From: Liolophura sinensis
Lineage: Eukaryota > Mollusca > Polyplacophora > Chitonida > Chitonidae
Reading direction: 5' to 3'
NCBI RefSeq assembly: GCF_032854445.1
Contig: NC_088295.1
Coordinates: forward strand, 71,080,028 to 71,144,027
Length of the DNA: 64,000 nt
This document shows, one piece after another, positions 33,460-44,900 of the stretch. The notes beneath the pieces were generated by a model that was not told where the DNA came from, did no database searches, and saw nothing but the letters and a program-made list of their open reading frames with translations. The first letter of the stretch is position 1. Each line of letters begins with the position of its first letter. Position numbers and translations under genes: made by a program.

Positions 33460-36400
33460 AATCAGTACAGATGGCGCGTAGGCGTGTCTCTGTCTTTTCG
33501 ACCAGGTAATGTTTATACTTTGAAATATGACTGATTCGGCTGATTAACTGGTTAAACTCGTTCTTTGATACGTAGGGGTTGAGGTCTATGTGTGCAGAAG
33601 AAAACCACTTTCTAGACTCGCCCGAAACTTGACAAACCTCCTGACTTAAAGTCCCAGTCCCATCGACACAATTATACAATTGTAGCATGCCATGGATGTT
33701 TTTGATTTAATTGGTATCTTGTTTTGCAACATACACATCATAAAACCTTACGTATAGTCTGAAAACTGACTGAATAGCTGAGCTTGCACTATAAATATAT
33801 TGCAAACTGATTTATTACGAGATATAACCTGGAAAAAACTAGAACGGTAAAACATATCAACGAGATATGTAAAAGATGGTCCAGAATCTTTCCATGTAAA
33901 ATTCGTTGTGTTTCCTATCTATACGTTGCGATGCTTTAAGGAATCGCTTTATGGGGCTCTTCGCGGCAAGTTGTTCCCCATCGCTCGTGTTTATATGTGC
34001 TGATGCCGGCATACTGCGAGTGTTTTTCTTACATGAGAACTGTCGCATACTTGGCTGTGTTTTTGCCGGGACTTGTGTCCGACGGGGTTAAAACTGTATC
34101 AGTTACATAGAGAGAACAAACAATGGAATCTTGCTATTGAAATTCCCCAAAGGGTATATTTTGTTGCAAGTCTCGTTCTACATACCCTGGGGTCTGTTTC
34201 TTCGTACCCTGATATTTTTAACTGACTGTATCTACAAATTAGAAACAATGCCAGCGCTGTGGGTCCCGGCTAGTTGTGGGTACGGGAAGCATTTTGAGAA
34301 TAGTACAGCGTCCGCTTCGGGAGATCTGATCAGTGCACGGTACTCAAGTAACGACTCAAAACGTCGCCTCGGACCACTTTTAAGCTTGAATTGCTTATTT
34401 GTCTTTTATTACAATTGAAAAGCGCTTTCCATCGAGAAGAATTTAAGACATTCACAAATATCAAAATTCAGTGTCACAAATTGGTACCCAAAAAACCTGT
34501 TGTGAATAAGCGATATTCACATTACAGAATTTCCTGCGCACACGACATTTTGTGAGAATTGAACGAGACTGTAATATTCTGTCAATATTTTGCAGAAAGT
34601 TTTGCCATACCTCATCACAGGGAGCATGCCGATTAGATGAACCACCAGGACACTTACGAAAGCAGAAACGTTGGTATCTCGGAGTGCCAACTTGCTGTAT
34701 TTCAGGAATTTGGATTATGAAACTTGGCGCTATATGTATACGAATATAAACATCCGTCCTATTATGCATTATTATTAGTATTATGCATTTTAATTATTAC
34801 CAACTCCAAGTGTAGAATATTGGAACATTATACCGTAGTTGTACAGAAGAAAGCCAGGCGACAGGGCGAGACAAGGCAATGTATGTATGTCTAGCCGTCG
34901 TGCATTCTCTTGTATTTTTCAAAGCTTTTTCACAACTGTCCCACCCACTGGAAATTACCACACGGCAAAGTCTCACTAAAGCGTCCTTTGAGGAAACTTT
35001 CAAGCGCGATGGACAAATATTTATACGTTCTCGGTGTTTCCCCCTTAGGGATACAGCGCGCTTATCGACTAAAGCATCAAAGGGAGAGATGAGGAAGGTT
35101 TGGGGCATCAATGGGCGGGTCCGCTGGAGCTGATCTGACGGAACCCGTGCCTGAGTTCACTGCGTCCGCATCAAGCGTACTCCGCTGACAGTGATATATT
35201 CAAGTCTATCACTGTTTTTTTTTTATTTCTTTGCGACTGAAGTGTAAATCGATCACAAATCTTAATATATCAGTGGTATACATTACCACTTTCCATGTAT
35301 CACTCGACAAATGCTACTAACAAATAACTGACCAATATCTTTTCTTTCAAAACACTAAAAGTTGCCACTTGCTAATAAGCACCGAAAATGATTTTCACCG
35401 AGGATATTTGAAAAAAATTAAAAGATGTCATATAGTACCTGATCATGCAGTGATGGTGCAAGGTGGAACAATCGAGGTTACTTGAAAATATATTTATTCT
35501 AGAATTTATGCTAAAATGCAGCAGGTTAATTATGTATACATTTAAACCAATCCTCCAGAAGTTCAGCCGGCCAGTAGTGATCTGGTGTTCACATTGACAT
35601 TACAAACACACCAGTTAACAGAATGTTGGAATGTTTATGGCATTACCTAACAATGAGATTTGTCGACCAGTTCTCCTATGCTATGGAGAATGGACGATGG
35701 ATCGGGTGTTCATTGGTAGATTTTCACGTCCAAGCTTAACTGTTTCATCTCTAGTCATCCTTCACCACGGTATTCATCAATGTCAGACAGCTTTAAACAA
35801 TCGTTCTTCAATTAACAGTAGACAGCTAGCGATAGAAGATGTTTTGTCAAACAGGCCACTGGATTGGGTAGTTCCAAACAGGAGTCCCATATTGTAAGCG
35901 CACTCAGTTTTTATTATTTACTTACAAAATATTTTGCACAGGTGTCATATTAACTTTATTATTATATTATTCACATTGTTAACTCACACACGCATGGAAA
36001 ATATGTGTTGTGTATACATTGTGTATTTTCAACCTTAACTGTAAACCGGAATGAAACTAGCAAATGTACAACGACAAAGATGCCGTAATGTTGACCAAAT
36101 GTCCAACGCATGTCTTAGCTCACCTTTAAGTCAAGTTGATTAGATGTTTACTGCAACCTTCTGTTTCTATTTTACAGAAGACATTGCCGGAATCATATCC
36201 AGTGTTAGCTTTGGACGGGCGTCACTCCATCACGCCCCCACCCCCTCTCTCTGCCTTAGTTATAAGGCTGTCAGCGGCTAATGTTCAAACTGTCATGTGT
36301 TCCACATATTATCTACCGAGGTACAAACCTATTTCCCTGGTGTTATGATATAATTAGTCTTCTCTGCCTTGCCACACTAACGAGACACTGTATATGTCAG

Positions 36401-37940
36401 CACTTCGGAATTAAATAAAACAGATCAAACGTCTGCAGGAGTGAGCAAAACCCTTCGTTGTTATTTTTTCTGCTTCTCCTGCTCTCTCCAAAAACACCAC
36501 AACTTAAAGCTGCGAAGCTCGGGCCTGTCCACCTGGTCGCGTCTGGAGCAGGAGGATGCGCTATGGTTTTGCGAGAGGGTCTGTAAGGGGCTAATCATGC
36601 AAACATCGAAACGACTGGATATATATGCTTGAAGAAAACGATAAGTCAAAAAGTATATTTTGGTGGCTCACTTTATCAAACGTGTTCAGTGTCTATTCAA
36701 TATTCGTCTATTCGTCATTTATGTAATTATTCAGCACCTTGAAACTTAAGTGGACTCAGGAAAACCGTTAACATTTAAACTGCAAAGATGGTAACTAAAC
36801 TTTAACGCTTTAAAGATTATTTCTTAAGGCCCTATGAAACATCCAATATCCTAACAATACAGAGGATGTCTCAAGTGTATGTGTATCAGCTCAGCTCTTT
36901 GAAGAATAAAGATTGTTTTGTTCTTTGCGTTGTCGCTATCCTTGAATAAATTCCGACCTCTCCTGGTAACCAAGAGCAAGAAGTCGGCAAACGCTAACTT
37001 TCATCTCGTCTTCACTTTGCTCCGGGCTGGTTGCCTTCACTTCCCCCACCAGCGAGAAACGTGCACAGACATTGCTATCTGGTTACGCTGAAAAACCTCA
37101 CAGCTGTGAAAACGCTTTGATAGCTACGAACAAATGTGAAATTCACTGCCAACAACCCCGATTCTGCCTTGTAATGACTGATCACAGAATGTGGATATCC
37201 TGCCCGGAGCTGGTTCCTTGCGCTTACTATACGGCAGCGACGCGCAGCTGGCGTCCCTCGTTTCTGTGTGGAAAGAAGAAGGTATCGCAGAGGAAAGAAG
37301 AAAGTTAACAATTTATGCTTTCGTATAACTCCTCACCAGTTGTCTTATTAACTTCTACTCGTCCGCCTTAGATCATCTGCCCTTTGAGTCGGATACAAAA
37401 GACTGGCTTTGAAAGACATATCATATACACAGGCCGGGCGGGCGTTTTCCTTTAGCAAGCGTCCATTTGGAGACCAGCTTGAGCAACAAACGGGTCCTCG
37501 CCCCGCCATCACGGCACACAAACAAACTACTGGTGAGCCGATGACGGAAACACAGGTGGTTAAATGCGCTGATTAATAGAAGGTTGTGGCTGAAATCTAA
37601 GGCGGCGTGTCGAACCAGACCAAGCTGTACAAACCACACTTGTTTCTCACTGTTTACATAAAATTTCTCTAAATATTTCGGGCATGCTTTCCTGGAGTGT
37701 TCCTTCATGGATTCCATGACAATTTGGAGAGCAGGTGAAGTAACACGATTAAACGTAAAAACAGTGTGAAGAGAGAAGACCTCCACCATGAGATACCACC
37801 AGCCATGGACAACGAATTCCCGTCCATAATACAGCAGTTCAGTGGGAAGAATTGTTATCATCTTTAAGTGAGAAATACAAAAACAGAACTGAATGATTTA
37901 TCGACCAACAGGAAACAAACTGCTTTGATACATTTAAAAT
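33460..37940. other. Non-coding stretch between the satellite block and Mox copy B
   Basis: No gene was recognised. Open frames at 34461-34769 (-), 34797-35111 (-), 34879-35133 (+) and 37421-37861 (-, 146 aa) have no identifiable domain, and several overlap on opposite strands. They may be eroded elements or chance. Confidence 0.5.
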
Positions 37941-37948
37941 GCATGATA

Positions 37949-37954
37949 TTTATT
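37949..37954 (-). terminator. Polyadenylation signal AATAAA, Mox copy B (candidate)
   Basis: The first canonical AATAAA on the - strand after the stop codon, giving a 3' UTR of about 770 bases. A variant ATTAAA at 38344-38339 would give a shorter one of about 380 bases. Which is used cannot be told from sequence. Confidence 0.35.
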
Positions 37955-38723
37955 TAAAAACGTAATAAAGTCGAGGCACTGAATAGTATATACAAAAATG
38001 GGATCTCCCTGAGGGTGCAACGTCGATGAGATATACAAAGCCTCTGATTGGCTCTATGTTCACCATATGGCGGGCGTCCATTGGGTGAATAAGAGTGTAT
38101 TTAAAAAAATCTTGTGACTGTTAGAAAAACACTTAACACTTTCCCCTAAAAAATGATTTTTTTTTCTTGGAACGAATCAATTTAGCAGAAGAAAGTAATA
38201 CAAGTCTGATAATTTTGTAACGATTTCGGATGTCGAATTCGTAATATAAAAAATAACTCAGAATTTCCAAAAATGTGTTACCTTACGATGACACAGTTAA
38301 AGTTAAAGCACAAGCTTACTAAGACTAACTTTGATCATTTTAATTACAGTTTAGAAACATCATCATTCGATCCATCAACTAAATGTCCCGATGTGTTTAT
38401 GGTGGTCTTTGATCGCGACAACTGATCACAAACCACAAAATCGCAATGTTTCTAGTACTCATATCAGACACTGGGTGGTCACCATCCCTCTTTCTCCACC
38501 TCAGCTGGTGATTTTCCAAGACATGCCTTCTGTTCGCCGAATCAAATCGCCTACAGTCCCTGGACAGGAAGTGGAGAATTTGTTATGCCGCAGTTCTCGT
38601 GACATCCTGACAGTACATCTAGTGTAGAATCTATCGGCTAACATTTTCTGCTTCGCTGCATGTTATTAAGTAGCGACGTGGCTGTTAAAACAAACATATG
38701 GCAACGATGGTGTCCAGGGCACA

Positions 38724-38915
38724 CTAAGAGTTTGATTTTAATGGTGATTCACAGCCATCTCTTAGGCTTTCTGAGAAACAGTCAGTGGGACTTCCTGTGG
38801 ACGTGACGTTAGGCGTCATTAATGGCTTGAGTTGACCAGTTACTTTATCTCGGACTAACTGAGCACCCTTTACCCTCTTCCACTTCATCCTCCGGTTTTG
38901 GAACCATACCTTTAC
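38724..38915 (-). CDS. Mox: Mox copy B, coding exon 3 (homeodomain residues 45-60 and C-terminus)
   Basis: The acceptor is GTGTTCACAG. The exon encodes [17 protein letters not shown], the conserved block [13 protein letters not shown], and a Ser/Thr-rich tail ending in KSNS and a TAG stop at 38726-38724. Confidence 0.95.
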   Translation of the reverse strand, partial: VKVWFQNRRMKWKRVKGAQLVRDKVTGQLKPLMTPNVTSTGSPTDCFSESLRDGCESPLKSNS

Positions 38916-41900
38916 CTGTGAACACAAGGAGGGCAAAAATAAGCAAACGTCACTGATATTTAATAATGTACCTGTAGTAGAAAAGTATGCATCCCGCTTC
39001 CCTTCGGTCCAAAAATTATTAATATTAACGGTTTGTGGATTTTGGCGATATAAATATTACCCAAGTATGTCTCGTTGGAATGATTATTATCATTCTTTCA
39101 GGTATCTACCGGCATCTTTTGTTTTAGTTAAATATTTTTTCCCATAGTGTTGCGTATATATTAATTAACTTTCTGGAAATCTAAAGCCTTCAGAAAAAAA
39201 TAAAGGAAACATTTTTATATGTACATTATATATATCCAATCACTATAGGTGCACTTTCCCCTAGTACTGATTTAAAAAGATTGACCACCGTTGTGTGATA
39301 CAAAAATGATAAGCGTTTCTTTGTCGAGTGTTATGAAACTGACAGGATTTTAAGTCTTCATGATCAGTGCCTTCTGTGTTATATGTAATCTTATGTAATT
39401 ATTATCTATCATAAGATTACTATTAGATACAGGTCAAAGGTGTATAGCCATTATAAGAAAGTAGAACTCTGTCATGTGTGACTATTCAAGAAAAATGTTG
39501 TCAATTTTCAGCAGACTTCAGCAGACATAGTTCCATAAATTTCCGTTTTCATCTCGTCCTTTGTTCCTAGGGCTAATTAGAACCCTCTAGTTGACACGTG
39601 TGCCATATATTATATATCATCAAGGCACCGTTATCTTCAGCCAAAACTTTCTACGATTAATTACTACTGAAGATTTTGATTTTTCGTTCAATTATATCAA
39701 CTAAAACAAATTAAAACATGTAATCCTATACATATTTGTAAACTTATGGCTTTATTTGAGGTAACGCAATGTGAAATATGGTTTACATAATAAACTGAAT
39801 ATAGTCAGTAAAATGGAATTTGTCGTACCAATTTGCAGAAATTAAAAAAAAATCGAACCGTATAACTGTTATTCCATGTTAGTCCATTAGTTGAATTTTC
39901 TTTGATCAAGGACAAATCCCACCTGTGGAACGCTGCTTAACAAAGCCCATTGGGATTCAAGTACCTTTCACTGCATTATGGTCACTCGACAACACATGCT
40001 TTCCTGCATAATTCAGGCTTTAGTGGCTTTGAGCATTTTGAATAACCTACGTATAACCTGTGTGTTAAGGACTTGCAGCCCCGTATTCACGGTCATTACG
40101 TGACCGCTACAATCAAGGGCCCGCATCCACACGGGGCACCAGTGACGCCACCAGGCCTAATCACGCTGACAGCCGTATGTTTATATGTTTATTTACATAT
40201 ATATACTTGGATTTCTACGGCTCTCCGAGCAGATTGCGAAGTTTGTTTTACTTCCACCCAGAACAGATTGAATGGCTTATCGTGAAATGTGTAAAGCATG
40301 AGGAAGGAGACTCGCAGTAGTGGCCAGGTCAGTTGGTACTATACCAGCGAGGACCAGGGAACGAGGTGCAGTTTGCTAATTCACGCTAAACATGTACAGT
40401 GACATGGCTCGTCTAGTTACCTCGGCACATAGAACTAAGGTTGGACTGGGAAAACTCCCTGCTCCCCAGATTCCTGCTTTTTGCCGGGAGAACATTTGGT
40501 GCATATCATCGGTCAGGCTCGTACAAAAGCCTGCTATTAATAAAATGTTTTGTTGGGTTTGTTCTCAAGATGCGGAGTTAAACTTAGCCTAGGAACAGTA
40601 AAGCACAAATTCAGTATTGGAGCGATGATAGGGTTTGAGCTATGCGCTGTACTATCAGACAGGTGACTTCTAGCCGCCAGCAACTTGTATTTATCTGTTT
40701 ACAAGTAACCCTAGCCGGGTTTTCTTTAATTTCTTATGTCCTCATTCTGTTGAAGAAGTTGGAACTGAACATCCACAGAAGACATAACGTAATGTCTGGT
40801 TAGGTATAGATGAGTGATAAGTTTGTATGGCTCTGATATTCTCAACTTGTCCACCTGGACAAGTCAGGAGTTGGAAAACTAGAAATGGGAGGAAAACTTC
40901 ACGAATAGTTCAAGGAAATAGGCTCACATCTGTCATGGTGCAGAACGAATCAGGAAGCCACTCTATATTTCCCAGAACATCTATGCATAAAGGCGATGTA
41001 TAGTATTGCCCGGACGTGCCCTCAGCTCGGGGTTATAATTAATTAGCGGAACAGCTCGTCCACACGAGGTGTAAAGTCGGAGGGCCTAATACACTGGGCT
41101 GAAATAACTCAATTTACAAGGCTCAGTGCAACACGTGGTCACCAGATGGGGATGTGAGGTAAAAAGATATTTTCCTATTCCCCCATATACAATCAACAAA
41201 TATTCCCTGTTTTTCTTCTGTCCTAACCCAGTCTAGGTTGTAGCAGAGTTCATTGACAATACAATCTGATTTTAGGGATTCCAAAGCTACCTTTCCAGAT
41301 TCCCTTGTTTCACGGCGGCGCCATCTTTCCTCTGTCTCGGGAATTCTTTGGATGGGCCATGTCCCCAGGTACGCCTTCAGTCCATGTGTATAAACAAGCA
41401 CCAGGACATTCGCCTGCACTCCGTGGCCATGCAGTTATATACAAGTCTACACTTAAAATTTATTTGTTCGCGGAAATATAGAAACACGCGATATTATTTG
41501 CTACTATCCTGCTATGCGACTAGCACCCATGTCATGTGTTCGACTGGAGATGAGACAATGTACGGCAGTTCACCAAACCCCAGTATCAACCCTGGCATTC
41601 ACTGAGCAGTAACTCGACCGGTTTACACTTAACTGTGTCACATGATTATGTACAATCCAAGTCAAATTGGAAAATTTGTCAAAACATATTGGAAATTATA
41701 GAACAAAATATTGATGATAATTATTAGATTTAAACGGTACAACATTTTTCTGACTAACTTGATGAAGACGGCTAGTGGCATCATCAAACCTAACTGGTGC
41801 ATCTATTATGCGTGTCAGTGGCTTTTGCAATTCGTCACCTTCTGTATATACACTTACCGATTTATCGACAAACGTTCACTACCCATTTTAATGTGTTACA

Positions 41901-44900
41901 GCGGTGTTTTCTGTTCCGATTATGATTTCTAGCAAAGTGACCTGTCCAAGCTTACCTGGCGTTCCGTAAGGTTCAAAGCCACAGCTATCTCGTACCGGCG
42001 TAACCTGGTTAAATAATTATGTGTGGCAAATTCTTTTTCTAACTCTTTGATCTGTTGTTTGGTAAAAGCTGTTCTTTCTTTCCTCGGTTTGGAAGACAGG
42101 TCTAACTTGTAGGAGTCCGGTGAGCCTGGGGAAAATATAATAAGGTATTTTGCCATCATGTGCATGTACAATTTGCTATTTTAAAAATCAATTTTCAAAT
42201 CAGATAATAATTTATGTTACCTATGCATTGTGTTTCAAAATTTAAGACAAAGGGTACAAAGGATGGTTTTTTAACATATCGATACAAAGAAAAATTAGTT
42301 ATAGCACTGACATATACATTATTATTATATCATACAGACATTAAAATAAATGTAATGAAAACGGACTACAGAGGTCCTACGAAGATCTTTTCTAACAGTT
42401 TCTTCGTGATGACTCAAACGTCCATCTCGATAACAATAAGTCTGTCTTCCTTGGCAGATTACTTTCTATGATATAAAATTATTTGTAAATTCGTTTCGTA
42501 TAAATCGTACTTCCAAAAATCTCCAACATTTTCGTAGTACTGTTGTCGGTTTTTAACGGACTGCGTGTTGTTGCAGAAAATGTATTTTTTCAATAACAAT
42601 ACAATCATTGTATCTAATGTAATTGAAAGATTCACATTTACATTTCCCTTCTATAACTTTTTATCTTAAAATTTTGTTTCTGATTGATTATTTATTTACA
42701 GTGTCCATGAGATAAGCAAGTATTAGATAGTAATTGTTTTAATAAATCTTCAGCATCTTTCTGGGCAATTACCACCATGGTAATATTTATCACAAACAAC
42801 TGTAAGATTGTAAGAGTTTAGAAACAATCAAATTTATTCTTCTCCGCAAAATTGGGTATAAGATATATTTCTAAATATTTACTTGTACTTTCACCAAAGT
42901 TAAACACTGGGGTTGAAAAATTATCAAGAAACCGTGGTAATCTATTCAAGTTTTAAATTTTGACATATAACATTTGTCAAATCCTTACTCTTAAGCAATG
43001 AGCAAACCAGATATACTTATCATGTCCAGTCGTAAATGCTGTCCTTGTGGAGGCAGAAATTGTATTGCTTATATTTGTGACATAGTTTACACGTTTACCT
43101 CATCGCTTTCACCTCTAGCACTCACAGATTTATAACATATTTTCTTATTTCCATGTCTAGCAGTAAATTCTGCGGACATCCTCAGTTCACTTATAGCGTG
43201 ATATGTGCAAAAGAGAGGGTTTTAATAATCATACGACTTTATATACAACGAGCAGCATCGTTTACATGTTTAACAACCACGAGTCAAACGTTAAGTTAAC
43301 AATATATAAAACTAAGAAAAATGAAAAAGTTTCGCTCTAAGGTTGATATTACAAGTAGGTAAAAATCTTCATATATTGAAACATTTTGTTATCTCGCCAA
43401 AGGATATGTAGAAGAGGGGAATGTAGCAAACCCTGTGTGCTTTCAAAAGGCGATGTGCCTAATATGTAGACTTGGTGAGTTTTGTGAGGAGCCCTTTACC
43501 TACACTGGTAAAAAAACGCCGTGTAAATAAACTTATGTCAGACGTCTCCATGTGTGCACGTGTGTTTGATGATGTCACGTGACAGAAATCACGTGGTTGT
43601 AATTAGATGGTTCAGATCAACGCGCAGCGGTGACGTCATTAATTAGTGACGTGTCGAGAAGCTAAGCAAACTCATTAATGGTCATGAGATACCGGAGATG
43701 TTGCTTAATTCCCCTTTAGCCTGACGCAAAGTGACATAAGAACAACTTTGAAGTTGGCCCTTGATCGCTCGAGGTGGTACAGTGGCCATATTGAAAGTCC
43801 TAAGAGACTAACTAACTGGACTATTGCCTATTAGTTTTCTGTGTGAAGTGCTACAGTCACACGGGTGTCAGTAATTAGCGGTTTATGTTACAGGTTAAAC
43901 AGAGATCACCCGCTAGCTGATGAGGCTCGGATCATGGAAACAAAAAAAGGTGGCAGTTTTGTCACAATGCCGGAGGTGGCGGAAGTGAAAGACTGAGTGT
44001 GAAACACACTATAATAAAATATAATGGATATAAGTGAACACTATGTGACGAAGTGCATACAGTGTAGATATTCAACCTGTCCTTCGTAATGCCGATTTAA
44101 AATGTAGTCACCCATTTTCAGTTAAAAGTGGACAAACTATAATTTCTAGATGCTGATAGTTTCAAAAATGAAGATGATGAAGATGTTTCTGTAATACATT
44201 CCAAGCATTGTGCTAAAACTCAAAACAAAATATTTTTTGTTCAAATGATGAAAAAAAGAACAATAACGTGTTTTGAAACACTTCATTTCATCCGTAATTT
44301 TTCTTTTTTTCTCTACAAGGATGAAATAAAACTTGTAAAAATGGTTAAATTTAAGTTGTAATGATTAACGGGTATACTCTGTTCGCTATTTTAAAAGGCT
44401 GTAAATATTTTTATTTCGTTCCTTTTTTCAGTATACGATGTTGAAAAATTCGCAATCAAGAGCAAAGATCATTAATTTCAAAATGTTTAAATACATTTAG
44501 AACTAACAAAGATGAGGAGAGAAGTATTGTTGACAATTCCATAATATTTTACAAATATTCCAAACATGTACAAATACAATCATCAGCAACTGATAAATTA
44601 TAAATTAAGATATTTTTTGAGCTACTGTAAAAAAGTTGGGCTTGTGGATGATATCCCCAACAAATAAAACTTTGAATTCCCTTTAAATTTTTTGGCTCTG
44701 TCCATGCATCCACTTTTAAACATTTTGTATACATCTCCACCCATAAACCACAACCATGCTGGGGCGAAAGCTAGAGGTTTTCCCAACGCCCAGCTTTGTC
44801 GTCTTAGAAGAGCGAACCCGCCCAACCGGTACCCTATGGTTTATCACGCTCTTAGTGATTGTTACCGTGAGACTTCACAGAGACTGAACATTGAGTGGCC

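Noticed and set aside
37421..37861. 146-aa - strand open frame near the 3' end of Mox copy B
   Set aside because: No recognisable domain or conserved motif, and no partner exon; it would overlap the predicted copy B termination region.
44622..44825. 67-aa - strand frame with a [13 protein letters not shown] segment, loosely recalling PQ-loop membrane proteins
   Set aside because: Starts at a non-ATG codon, matches over only a few residues and has no second PQ-loop segment; too weak to call.
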